Assembly (NCBI GenBank): GCA_003725585.1
Contig: RJMB01000034.1
Location: 318 to 40,579, forward strand
DNA length: 40,262 nt
Direction of reading: 5' to 3'
Source: Halostreptopolyspora alba
GTDB lineage: Bacteria > Actinomycetota > Actinomycetes > Streptosporangiales > Streptosporangiaceae
Shown here: positions 31,874-40,197 of the stretch, one piece after another
Layout of the letters: every line of letters starts with the position of its first letter
How positions within the stretch are numbered: the stretch's first letter is position 1
Made by a program: the position numbers and the translations under genes
Notes under the pieces: generated by a model
What the model saw: the letters and a program-made list of their open reading frames with translations, nothing else
Told to the model about the DNA's origin: nothing
Databases searched by the model: none

Positions 31874-31909
31874 TGGGAACTCCTCACGGCTGTGTCTGCG
31901 GGTGCGTGG

Positions 31910-33997
31910 TTACTCCCCTGATTCCCCGTTGTCGATCTCGGTGAGGCGGTAGTTGTCGAAGTGGACCAGGACGTCGCCGCCGCTGCCTCCACCGTCGCGC
32001 CGCACCATGAGCCCCGTCTCGCCACCGGGGAGCGGGTCCTCGTCCACGGCCTCGAGAACGAAGGACTCGTTGACCCAGGCCCGGATGGTGACGGTGTCCT
32101 CGTCCTCGTCGAGATCGCAGGTGGCCCGCAGGGTGTTGGTCGGCTCGTCCGCGTCCTCCTGGGTGACGAACCCGGATATGTCGTTGGCCTCCCCCAGGGT
32201 GGCGGAGCCGCCCTCACCGGCGTCGCGGCGGATCTCGACCCCGGTGCCGTCGAGACGGGCCGTGATCGAGTAGGCGGTCTCCTCGTCGTCGTTGATGAAG
32301 CAGAGCATGCCCATCTCGCCGTACTCGGGCCCGTCGTGCGGGGTGGCCTCGACACTGATCCCCAGCCGGTCCGGTGTGTCACCCTCGAACGCGGCGGCGG
32401 AGGTCAGCCGGGTGTCGTCGGGGGTGGCGCGCATGGCGTACGTCTCGTCACCGGTGTAGCCGGTGAGGTTGAAGTCGTCGGTGGGGTCGAACTCCTCGTC
32501 GTAGGGGGCGTCCCACCCGGATTCCATGTCGCCGAACTCGTCGCTGTAGATGAGGCTGCCCTCGGGGAAGGACGGGCCGCCGAGGAGCCGCGTCGCGCCG
32601 AAGACGGCCACGCCGACCAGCACCACCAGTGTCGTCGCGCCCGCGATCAGCGCGGTTCGACGGCGCCCGCCCGGCTGGCGCGGGCTCGGACCTCCGGTCG
32701 GGGCCGCCCCTCCCGGGCCGGGGGGCGTCCCGGGACCCGGCGGGGCGCCGTAGCCGGGCTGGCCGTGGGGCGGCGCGCCCCGCGGCTGCGTCCCGTGGCC
32801 GGGAGCCGGGGCCGGCCCGGAGGGTGGCCCGTACCCGGGTACCCGCGGACCCGAGGGGGCGCCGTGGTCCATGGGGCGGGTCGGGGGCGGGTGCGCGCCC
32901 GTGACGCCGGGATCCATGGCGTGGGTGGCCCCGCCCTCGAGGTTGGCCGTGGGAGCGGAGATGTCCCCTGTGGGAGCGTCGCCCCGCGCGGACACGGACT
33001 CGGTCGGCGCGCCGTTGGCCTCCGGGGGGTCCGCCGCACCCAGGGTGGCGCCCGCCGCCACGCCGGCGGCGCCCGCGACCGCGCCGCCGGAACCCGCGCC
33101 GGGCCGCGCGGTCGCGGGCGGGGTCCAGGACCGCGACACGGTCCGGTCGACCGTTGAGGCGGCCGGGTCCTCCTGCCCGACCAGGTTGTTCAGTAGCCGT
33201 TGCGCGGTGGGCCGGTTGCCCGGCTCCTTTTCGAGGGCCTGACGGACCAGTGCGTCCAGTCGCGGGTCGAGCCCGTCGAGGTTCGGAGCGCCGGAACTGA
33301 TCTGGTGCAGCACCGCGGGAACGGTCGCGGCGTCGAACGGGGCCCGCCCGGTGCCGGCGAAGGCGACCAGACACCCCCAGGAGAAGATGTCGGAGGCCGA
33401 GGTGACCTCCTCACCGGTGATGAGCTCCGGGGCGAGGTAGGCCGGGGTGCCCATCAGCTGGCTGGAGCGGGTGACGGCGCTGTCGTCGTCCATGGCCCGC
33501 GCGATACCGAAGTCGATGACCTTCGGCCCGACGGAGGACAGCAGGACGTTGGCCGGTTTGAGGTCGCGGTGGATCACCCCGGCGCCGTGGATGGCCGTGA
33601 GCGCGGCCGCCACTCCCATCGCCAGACTCTCCAGGGTGCCGCCGTGCATGGGGCCGTCGGCCTGGACCGTCTCGGAGAGGTTGGGGCCGGGCACGTACTC
33701 GGAGACGATGTAGAGCGGGTCGCTCTCGAAGCGGGCGTCGAGCACGCCCGCGGTGGAGAACCGCGCGACCCGGCGGGCCGCCTCCACCTCGCGGGCGAAC
33801 CTGCGGCGGAACGCCTCGTCGTCGCCGAGGTCCGGGTGGATGAGCTTGACAGCGACCTGGCGGTCCGAGGCGTCCCGACCGAGGTAGACCGTCCCCATAC
33901 CGCCGCGGCCGAGCCGGCCGACGATCCGGTACTCGCCCAACTCCTCCGGGTCACCGGTCCGAAGGGGTTTGGCGCGCTCGTGCCCGTTCGACGTCAC
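31910..33997 (-). CDS. receptor-type Ser/Thr protein kinase
   Basis: A 695-residue Hanks-type kinase. Kinase domain about residues 23-280: RLGRGGMGTVYLG, Lys51 (VAVKLIH), HRDLKPANVLL, DFGIAR and GTPAYLAPE. Then a Pro/Gly/Ala-rich linker of about 190 residues, one membrane helix near 475-498 (ALIAGATTLVVLVGVAVFGA), and an outer domain of about 190 residues (SLIYSDEFGDMESGWD... ending HFDNYRLTEI) that looks like a concanavalin/LamG-type beta-sandwich. GTG 33997 is chosen because GAAGGA lies upstream and the kinase homology starts 20 residues in. The outer domain suggests it senses a sugar or wall compound; ligand unknown. Confidence 0.92.
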   Translation of the reverse strand: MTSNGHERAKPLRTGDPEELGEYRIVGRLGRGGMGTVYLGRDASDRQVAVKLIHPDLGDDEAFRRRFAREVEAARRVARFSTAGVLDARFESDPLYIVSEYVPGPNLSETVQADGPMHGGTLESLAMGVAAALTAIHGAGVIHRDLKPANVLLSSVGPKVIDFGIARAMDDDSAVTRSSQLMGTPAYLAPELITGEEVTSASDIFSWGCLVAFAGTGRAPFDAATVPAVLHQISSGAPNLDGLDPRLDALVRQALEKEPGNRPTAQRLLNNLVGQEDPAASTVDRTVSRSWTPPATARPGAGSGGAVAGAAGVAAGATLGAADPPEANGAPTESVSARGDAPTGDISAPTANLEGGATHAMDPGVTGAHPPPTRPMDHGAPSGPRVPGYGPPSGPAPAPGHGTQPRGAPPHGQPGYGAPPGPGTPPGPGGAAPTGGPSPRQPGGRRRTALIAGATTLVVLVGVAVFGATRLLGGPSFPEGSLIYSDEFGDMESGWDAPYDEEFDPTDDFNLTGYTGDETYAMRATPDDTRLTSAAAFEGDTPDRLGISVEATPHDGPEYGEMGMLCFINDDEETAYSITARLDGTGVEIRRDAGEGGSATLGEANDISGFVTQEDADEPTNTLRATCDLDEDEDTVTIRAWVNESFVLEAVDEDPLPGGETGLMVRRDGGGSGGDVLVHFDNYRLTEIDNGESGE

Positions 33998-34153
33998 TGT
34001 GTTCGATTCCTTCGCGGGGGGTCGCCTGGTTCGGGCTAACAGCGTACCGAGGCCGCCGTGGCGCCACACCACCGCACGGGAGGTGCTTGTCCACACCCCA
34101 CCGTCCCGTGGGCCACGCGCGCGAAATCACGGACACGGCGGGACGCCCTCCGT

Positions 34154-34175
34154 TATAGTTCGAATGTGTGTTCGA
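34154..34175 (+). promoter_or_regulatory. LexA-type SOS box overlapping a -10 element
   Basis: TCGAATGTGTGTTCGA (34160-34175) matches the actinobacterial SOS box TCGAAC-N4-GTTCGA at all but one position. TATAGT (34154-34159) directly in front looks like the -10 box. The arrangement is like that of known DNA-damage genes, and the gene downstream is of the DUF6504 type often linked with damage-induced polymerases. Confidence 0.65.
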
Positions 34176-34240
34176 AATCCTGTCCTTCCCCGCAGGCCAG
34201 TCAACGCGTCCCGGGGGCGCCGACCATGAGGGGAGTCGAG

Positions 34241-34510
34241 ATGGGGCGAAGCTACGGTGTGCCGGTCGCGGTGTGCGAGCTGGACGGCCGGCCGGTGCGG
34301 TTCACGTGGGAGGGGCGGCTGTTCGTGGTGCGGCGTGTCCTCGACCACTGGGTGAGCCTGAGCGCCGATCGGGAGCCCGCGCTCCGGTGCCGCTCGCGCG
34401 AACGCGCGAACTGGCGGGTCCGGGTGGCCTCGCACGCGGCAGCGGGGGTGTACGAGCTACAGCACGACATCCACGACGGCCAGTGGCGGCTCGCCCGGGT
34501 CTGGGAGTGA
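34241..34510 (+). CDS. DUF6504-like small protein
   Basis: An 89-residue protein. The layout PVRFTWEGRLFVVRRVLDHW, WRVRVASHAAAGVYELQHD and WRLARVWE matches small actinobacterial proteins of the DUF6504 type, which are often next to imuB or dinB polymerases. No polymerase gene is next to it here, but the SOS box upstream fits the link. ATG 34241 is preceded by GGGGAG at good spacing; ATG 34226 is possible. Molecular function unknown. Confidence 0.75.
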   Translation: MGRSYGVPVAVCELDGRPVRFTWEGRLFVVRRVLDHWVSLSADREPALRCRSRERANWRVRVASHAAAGVYELQHDIHDGQWRLARVWE

Positions 34511-34757
34511 GCCGTCTCAGAGCCGCACACGGTCGGCCGCGGGTGGAAGGATGGTGGCGAGGCCGAGGAGGTCGTGGTGTGAGCGCGGCTTCGCGAACTC
34601 GGGAAAAGGCCGGCCGTGACGGTGCGCCCTCCGGCCCCGGTCGCGGGGTTGGCGGTCATGTGGGCCGGCTCCTCGTCTCCATCGGAGGTGGGGGTGGCGT
34701 ACCGGCGCGGCACCACAGTGGCGGCGAGGGCGATGTGCGCGGTTGTGGAGGAGGGCA

Positions 34758-35171
34758 GTGAGCGAGACGGAGGAGACGGCCTGCGCGATGGAGGTCGAGC
34801 GCCTGCACCGGGTGCTCGAGGGGTGGCTGTCCGGGGCGGTGCCGGACACCGAGGCGGAGTTCGCGGTGTTCGCCGACTCCCACGCGCGGGAATTCACACT
34901 GATCACGGTTGACGGTGCCGAGCTGGCACGCGACCGGATCATGGACGGCCTGCGGGCAGCGCACGGATCAGCGCCGGAGCTGGGGATCCGGACACGCGAC
35001 ACCCGCCTGGTGACAGCGGCCGGCCCGGTGCTCGTGGCCACCTTCACCGAGCTGCACAGCGGCACCGCCGACGCGCGTTCGCGCCGCTGCACGGCGGTGT
35101 TCGAACGCGCCCCGGACACGCCACACGGGCTGCGGTGGCGCCATCTCCAGGAGACGCCCCTGGCCACGTGA
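34758..35171 (+). CDS. SnoaL/DUF4440-like (NTF2-fold) protein
   Basis: A 137-residue soluble protein with the layout of NTF2-like proteins: N-terminal helix (VERLHRVLEGWLSG), strand with FTLITVDGAELARDRIMDGL, then long strands (LVTAAGPVLVATFTELHSG, RRCTAVFERA, LRWRHLQET). GTG 34758 follows GGAGGAGGGC. No catalytic residues can be named. It stands alone between the DUF6504-like gene and the converging PPOX gene. Confidence 0.7.
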   Translation: MSETEETACAMEVERLHRVLEGWLSGAVPDTEAEFAVFADSHAREFTLITVDGAELARDRIMDGLRAAHGSAPELGIRTRDTRLVTAAGPVLVATFTELHSGTADARSRRCTAVFERAPDTPHGLRWRHLQETPLAT

Positions 35172-35275
35172 GGGACAACGCCCGGGGTCGGCGCGGCCCG
35201 AAGCCACGGGACCAGACGGGCGAGGGGCCGCGTGTCGCTGACCCCGCGCCGTACGCGGCCCCGCCGGGGACGCGG

Positions 35276-35710
35276 TCAGCGGATGCTCTCGCCGTACACG
35301 CGCTCGACCGCCATCGTCATGAGCACCCGCCGGTCGGCCACCATGACCGACCGGTACTCCTCCCAGTCCGGGTGCTCCCCGGCGGCCCTGCGGTAGTACC
35401 CCACCAGCGCCTCGACCTCGGGGCCGTGGGGGTCGGTTCCCGGCCCGGTGAGGGTCACCGTCCCCTCGGCGGTGGCCCACGCCCACCCGTCGGAGCTGGT
35501 GACCTCCAGCGCGGCGCGCGGGTCGCGGCGCAGGTTCGCCGTCTTGGCGCGCCCCTCGGTCATCGATACGTAGAGAGAACCGGACTCGGCGTCGTAGAAG
35601 GGCTGGACGGGGGAGAGCTGGGGGCGCCCGTCGGACTTGAGGGTGGCCAGCACGCCCAGCCGGCTCTCCGCCAGCAGCGTGCGTGGTTCGAACTGTGTGG
35701 TGATTCTCAT
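35276..35710 (-). CDS. PPOX-class (F420-dependent) split-barrel protein
   Basis: A 144-residue flavin/F420-binding split barrel of the PPOX class: RLGVLATLKSDGRPQLSPVQ with the typical first strands, SLYVSMTEGRAKTANLRRDP (phosphate-binding Lys/Arg), and WATAEGTVTLTGP near 100. Many actinobacterial members use F420 rather than FMN; which one this uses cannot be seen. ATG 35710 is chosen because the longer frame lacks family similarity. It follows the methyltransferase gene at 82 bases on the same strand. Confidence 0.85.
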   Translation of the reverse strand: MRITTQFEPRTLLAESRLGVLATLKSDGRPQLSPVQPFYDAESGSLYVSMTEGRAKTANLRRDPRAALEVTSSDGWAWATAEGTVTLTGPGTDPHGPEVEALVGYYRRAAGEHPDWEEYRSVMVADRRVLMTMAVERVYGESIR

Positions 35711-35792
35711 GTCCGGTTGCAACCACCGACCGGAGCCCCTCTGTTCCCGGCGACGCGGGCTCCCGCCGTCCTCCTGGACGGTGGGGCCACGG

Positions 35793-36614
35793 CTACGGCT
35801 TTCGCCCCACCGCGCCGTAGTGGTCGACCGCGGTCGCGGCCCCGACCTCCGGGTCCTCGGGGCGCCAGAACGGGACCGAGACCAGCCCCGGCTCCACAAG
35901 GTCGAGGCCGTCGAAGAACCGGGCGAGCTGGTCCGGGTGTCGGTTGACACGCGTGTTCGTGCCGGTCTCGTTCCAGTGCCGCACCATCGCGTCCATGGCC
36001 TCCCCGTTGACGACGTTGGTGTCGTCGCACACGGTCAGGTAGCTCCCCGACGGCAGGGCGTCCAGGAGCCGCCCGACGATCGCGAGTGCCTCGCTGTCAC
36101 TGGTGATGTGGCCCAGGATGCCCATCAGCATGAGCGCCACCGGCTCCGTGAAGTCCAGGGTCCGCGCGGCGCCCTCCAGGATCGTGTCGGGGTCGCGCAA
36201 GTCGGCGTCGATGTAGTCCGTGGCGCCCTCGGGAGTGCCGACCAGCAGGGCGCGGGCGTGGGTGAGCACCAGAGGGTCGTGGTCGACGTAGACCACGCGC
36301 GACTCCGGAGCCACCGCCTGGGCCACCTCGTGGGTGTTGTTGGCGGTGGGCATTCCCGTGCCGACATCGAGGAACTGGCGGACTCCCGCCGTGCCTGCCA
36401 GGTGGGTGACGGTACGCACCAGGAACGCCCGGGAGGCGCGGGCGATGGCGTACATGTGCGGGTTGGTCCTGATGATCTCGTCACCGGCGTCCCGGTCCGC
36501 CTGGAAGTGGTCCTTGCCGCCCAGCCAGTAGTTGACCACGCGGGCGGAGTGCGGGGCGCTCGTGTCGAGCTCCGGCGGGACGGAACGGTCCGGTGTGGGG
36601 GAGGTGTCAGTCAT
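35793..36614 (-). CDS. DUF574 SAM-dependent methyltransferase
   Basis: A 273-residue protein of the DUF574 / Methyltransf_19 family, which is expanded in actinomycetes. N-terminal SARVVNYWLGGKDHFQADRD and the SAM fold FLDVGTGMPTANNTHEVAQA, then VVYVDHDPLVLTHARALL and GILGHITSD are typical. Substrate not known for the family. ATG 36614 gives the usual N-terminus. It is divergent from the chelatase riboswitch. Confidence 0.9.
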   Translation of the reverse strand: MTDTSPTPDRSVPPELDTSAPHSARVVNYWLGGKDHFQADRDAGDEIIRTNPHMYAIARASRAFLVRTVTHLAGTAGVRQFLDVGTGMPTANNTHEVAQAVAPESRVVYVDHDPLVLTHARALLVGTPEGATDYIDADLRDPDTILEGAARTLDFTEPVALMLMGILGHITSDSEALAIVGRLLDALPSGSYLTVCDDTNVVNGEAMDAMVRHWNETGTNTRVNRHPDQLARFFDGLDLVEPGLVSVPFWRPEDPEVGAATAVDHYGAVGRKP

Positions 36615-36784
36615 GGCGGGTTCTCGGATCGTGTTGGGCGGCTGACCGGATCCCACGGTACGGCCCGATACGTGGGCCAACCACCGCGACGCTCTTGCCC
36701 GCCCCGAGGTGCCGGTACCGGCCAGTGGCGGGATCGTGGCCCGTGGCGGGCGCGTGACCAGGGTGTGCCATTCTGGTGTGCGGT

Positions 36785-36960
36785 GCCGACATCGGTGGCG
36801 GCCCCTGGAGGCCGCCACAGGGCAGGAACCCGGTGCGAATCCGGGACGGTCCCGCCACTGTGACCGGGGAGCGAGCCCGCGACCAGCGCCACTGCCGGAG
36901 ACGCCGGTGGGAAGGCGGCGGGCGAGCTGCGATCCGGAAGTCAGGACACTGCGCGGCACC
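36785..36960 (+). ncRNA. cobalamin riboswitch upstream of the chelatase subunit
   Basis: Second copy of the same RNA class: CCGGTGCGAATCCGGGACGG-like start near 36830, GGTCCCGCCACTGTGACCG (36848-36866), the B12-box core GCCACTG (36888-36894), GGTGGGAAGGC (36906-36916) and AGTCAGGACAC (36939-36949). The last block deviates slightly from AGCCAGGAGAC. It should lower expression of the operon below when B12 is plentiful. About 48 bases separate it from the start codon. Confidence 0.9.
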
Positions 36961-37007
36961 AGGACCGACCCCTATGGGCGTGGACTCCCGAGGAAGGAAC
37001 AACCCGC

Positions 37008-39104
37008 GTGAGCGCACCCGCTCGCTACCCCTTCAGCGCGGTCGTCGGCATGGACGACCTCAAGCTGGCCCTGCTGATCAACGCCGTGTCGCCGGACGTC
37101 GGCGGCGTCCTGGTGCGGGGGGAGAAAGGCACCGCGAAGTCGACCGTCGTGCGTGCCCTCGCCGCCCTGCTGCCCACCCTGCGTACCGTCACCGGGTGCC
37201 GGTTCGCCTGCGACCCCGACAGCCCCGACCCCAACTGCCCCGACGGCCCCCACGACGGCCACACCCCCGCCGGGGAGCGCCCCGCGCAACTCGTCGAGCT
37301 GCCGGTCGGCGCGAGCGAGGACCGCCTGGTCGGCTCGCTCGACATCGAACGGGCCCTCACCGAGGGGGTCAAAGCCTTCGAGCCCGGGCTGCTCGCCGCG
37401 GCGCACCGGGGCGTGCTCTACGTCGACGAGGTCAACCTGCTCCACGATCACCTGGTCGACCTGCTGCTGGACGCCGCCGCGATGGGCACCTCGCACGTGG
37501 AACGCGAGGGGGTGTCCGTGCGCCACGCCGCCCGGTTCCTGCTCGTCGGCACCATGAACCCCGAGGAGGGGGAGCTGCGCCCCCAGCTGCTCGACCGGTT
37601 CGGGCTCACCGTCGAGGTCGCCGCCTCCCGGGAACCCACCGAACGCGCCGAGGTGGTGCGCCGCCGGCTCGCCTTCGAGAACGACCCGGAGGGCTTCGCC
37701 GCCGCCTACGCCGACGAGGAGTCGGAACTGGCCGCCCACATCCGGGCGGCGCGCAAGCGGCTGCCCGACGTCGTCCTCACCGACACCGCGCTACGGCAGG
37801 TCACCGCCGCGTGCGCCGCGTTCGAGGTGGACGGGTTGCGCGCGGACATCGTGACCTCGCGGGCCGCCATGGCGCTGGCCGCCTGGCGCGACCACGTCGA
37901 GGTCACCACCGAGGACGTCCGCGACGCGGCGCGGCTCGCGCTTCCGCACCGGCGCCGACGCGACCCCTTCGACGCCCCCGACCTCGACGAGGACCGGTTG
38001 CGGGACGCGCTCGACCAGGCGGGTGATGACGACCCAAAAGGCCCTGAGGGCGACCCGGAGGACGACCCGGGGAGCCCCGACGACAGTGGTCCGGACGACA
38101 GCGGCACGGACGACGGCGGATCCGAGAACGAGGACGACGGTTCCCGAGACGGCGAACAGGCGGCCAGCCCACCAGCCGGGAACCAGGACGACGGGCCACA
38201 ACCCGACAACGACGGTGACCAGCCACGGAACCCCCAGAGCGGCCAGGGAAAGCCCGACGACGACGAAGGTGAGGGCACGGGCGGGGGTGAGAGCACCTCC
38301 GACCCCGGCGAGACCTACCGGCCGCGGCTGTTCAGCGTCTCCGGTGTCGGGGGCGGCGCGCCCGGCCGGCGTTCCCGCGCCGAGACCCCCTTCGGCCGCA
38401 CCTCCGGCGCCCGGGTGCCAGCGGGGCGCCCCGGCACGCTGCACCTGACCGCCACCCTGCGCGCCGCGGCGCCGTACCAGCGCGTCCGCGGCCGCGACGG
38501 CAACGGGCTGGTGCTGCGGGGATCGGACCTGCGCGAGTCGGTACGCGAGGGGCGCGAGGGCAACCTGGTGCTGTTCTGCGTGGACGCCAGCGGGTCCATG
38601 GCGGCCCGCCAGCGCATGCGCGCCGTCAAGGGGGCGGTACTCAGCCTGCTGCTGGACGCCTACCAGCGGCGCGACAAGGTCGGGCTGGTCACGTTCCGCG
38701 GGAACGACGCCGAACTGGCGCTGCCCCCGACCTCCTCGGTGGAGGCGGGCGCGCGCCGGCTGCGCGAACTGCGCACCGGTGGGCGGACCCCCCTCGCGGC
38801 CGGGTTGCTGCGGTCGGCGGAGACGCTGCGCGTGGAGCGGCTCCGCGACCCGCAGCGGCGCCCACTGCTGGTCGCGGTCACCGACGGTAAGGCCACCCAC
38901 GGCGGGCTCGACGACGCGCTGCGCGCCGCCTCCCGGCTCGGCTCCCAACGAGTGCAGGGCGTGGTCGTGGACTGCGAGACCGGGCCGGTGCGCCTGGGCC
39001 TGGCCGGCCGCCTGGCGACCGAGATGGGCGGCACCAGCGTGCGCCTGGACGAACTGGGCGCCGACTCCCTCAGTGGACTGGTGCGTAACGCCCGCGCCGC
39101 CTGA
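37008..39104 (+). CDS. fused AAA+/VWA cobaltochelatase subunit (ChlI-ChlD type)
   Basis: A 698-residue protein that combines both small subunits of a magnesium/cobalt chelatase. Residues 1-310 are the AAA+ ATPase (Walker A GEKGTAKST at 38-46, LYVDEVNLLHDHLVDLLLD, GTMNPEEGELRPQLLDRFGL); then a very acidic linker about 330-430; then a von Willebrand A domain with the metal site DASGSM (Asp526) and VTDGKATHGG. It should power CobN in cobalt insertion. An insert CRFACDPDSPDPNC near residue 65 may hold a metal. GTG 37008 follows AGGAAGG. cobO starts 46 bases later. Confidence 0.92.
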   Translation: MSAPARYPFSAVVGMDDLKLALLINAVSPDVGGVLVRGEKGTAKSTVVRALAALLPTLRTVTGCRFACDPDSPDPNCPDGPHDGHTPAGERPAQLVELPVGASEDRLVGSLDIERALTEGVKAFEPGLLAAAHRGVLYVDEVNLLHDHLVDLLLDAAAMGTSHVEREGVSVRHAARFLLVGTMNPEEGELRPQLLDRFGLTVEVAASREPTERAEVVRRRLAFENDPEGFAAAYADEESELAAHIRAARKRLPDVVLTDTALRQVTAACAAFEVDGLRADIVTSRAAMALAAWRDHVEVTTEDVRDAARLALPHRRRRDPFDAPDLDEDRLRDALDQAGDDDPKGPEGDPEDDPGSPDDSGPDDSGTDDGGSENEDDGSRDGEQAASPPAGNQDDGPQPDNDGDQPRNPQSGQGKPDDDEGEGTGGGESTSDPGETYRPRLFSVSGVGGGAPGRRSRAETPFGRTSGARVPAGRPGTLHLTATLRAAAPYQRVRGRDGNGLVLRGSDLRESVREGREGNLVLFCVDASGSMAARQRMRAVKGAVLSLLLDAYQRRDKVGLVTFRGNDAELALPPTSSVEAGARRLRELRTGGRTPLAAGLLRSAETLRVERLRDPQRRPLLVAVTDGKATHGGLDDALRAASRLGSQRVQGVVVDCETGPVRLGLAGRLATEMGGTSVRLDELGADSLSGLVRNARAA

Positions 39105-39150
39105 GCCCGACCGAACCGACATACCGGAAACAAGACAGGGGATCACAGAA

Positions 39151-39753
39151 ATGCCGCAGGGCAAACCGGACTACGTGCCCGACGACGGTCTCACCACCCG
39201 CCAGCGCCGCAACCGGCCACTGCTGATGGTGCACACCGGCCCCGGCAAGGGAAAGTCCACGGCGGCGTTCGGCCTGGCCACCCGCGCGTGGGCGCAGGGG
39301 TGGAATATCGGGGTGTTCCAGTTCGTGAAGTCCGCCAAGTGGCGGATCGGTGAGGAACGGGCGCTGCGCGTCCTCGGCGAGTCCGGCGAGGGCGGTGAGG
39401 TCACCTGGAACAAGATGGGTGAGGGCTGGTCGTGGATCCAGCGCCGCGGCACGGAGCAGGACCACGCCGCCGACGCCGCCGAGGGGTGGGCCCAGATCAA
39501 ACGGGACCTGGAGGCGCAGACCTACCGGATGTACGTGCTGGACGAGTTCACCTACCCGATGAAATGGGGCTGGGTCGACGTCGACGACGTCGTCGAGACA
39601 CTGCGCAACCGCCCCGGCCAGCAGCACGTCGTCATCACCGGCCGCGACGCCGACCAGCGCCTCATCGACGCCGCCGACCTCGTCACCGAGATGACCAAGG
39701 TCAAGCACCCCATGGACGTGGGGCAGAAGGGCCAGCGCGGCATCGAGTGGTGA
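39151..39753 (+). CDS. cobO: cob(I)yrinic acid a,c-diamide adenosyltransferase CobO
   Basis: A 200-residue enzyme that moves the adenosyl group of ATP to reduced cobalt. The P-loop GPGKGKST is at residues 30-37, followed by VFQFVKSAKWRIGEE, the Trp-rich GEGWSWIQRRGTEQD and MYVLDEFTYPMKWGWVDVDD, with VITGRDADQRLIDAADLVTE, all typical of CobA/CobO. It lies in one transcript with the chelatase subunit under the riboswitch. In many relatives cobB comes next; here a CRISPR array follows. Confidence 0.95.
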   Translation: MPQGKPDYVPDDGLTTRQRRNRPLLMVHTGPGKGKSTAAFGLATRAWAQGWNIGVFQFVKSAKWRIGEERALRVLGESGEGGEVTWNKMGEGWSWIQRRGTEQDHAADAAEGWAQIKRDLEAQTYRMYVLDEFTYPMKWGWVDVDDVVETLRNRPGQQHVVITGRDADQRLIDAADLVTEMTKVKHPMDVGQKGQRGIEW

Positions 39754-39851
39754 CGATTCAGATCGTTTCGGGGGATTCGCTACCTTTGTCGGAATATCGA
39801 GAAGTGGTGAAAAACAGCCGGACGGCCCAGTAGAATCCCAGGTCAAAAAGA
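39754..39851 (+). promoter_or_regulatory. CRISPR leader
   Basis: The 98 bases between cobO and the first repeat are AT-rich for this genome (for example GGTGAAAAACAG and GGTCAAAAAG) and hold no gene. The position at the intact-repeat end of the array suits a leader with the array promoter and adaptation signals. Confidence 0.55.
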
Positions 39852-40197
39852 CTGCTCCCCGCACGCGCGGGGATGGTCCCTGGGCGGGGGCGCCTTACTC
39901 ATGCGCGGGGCCCTGCTCCCCGCACGCGCGGGGATGGTCCCCGCGAGAATGGAGCCATGGAGTCACTAGAGGACTGCTCCCCGCACGCGCGGGGATGGTC
40001 CCAGTGGCGGAACGCATCGACGACGACCGGCAGCCTGCTCCCCGCACGCTCCCCGCACGCGCGGGGATGGTCCCAACACGATCGTGTGGCCCGCCCACGA
40101 CATATCCTGACTCCCCGCACGCGCGGGGATGGTCCCTTCCAGACGGCGCATGGGCTACTGGTGGATGGCTGCTCCCCGCACGCGCGGGGATGGTGCG
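39852..40197 (+). CRISPR. type I-E CRISPR array, six repeats and five spacers
   Basis: Repeats of 29 bases with stem CCCCGC/GCGGGG around ACGC and ending ATGGTCCC (the crRNA 5' handle), as in actinobacterial I-E arrays. Repeats: 39852-39880, 39913-39941, 39974-40002, 40035-40074, 40107-40136 and 40169-40197. Spacers 1, 2, 3, 4 and 5 are 32 bases each. Repeat 4 is 40 bases because CTCCCCGCACG is duplicated; repeat 5 has an extra A after CTG; repeat 6 ends GCG in place of CCC, which marks the terminal end. The reading direction is therefore plus, with the leader on the left. No cas gene is in the window. Confidence 0.95.

Noticed and set aside
30802-31921. Plus-strand open frames across the oxidoreductase gene
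   Set aside because: Antisense of a complete MDR-family gene; composition is typical of GC-rich shadows.
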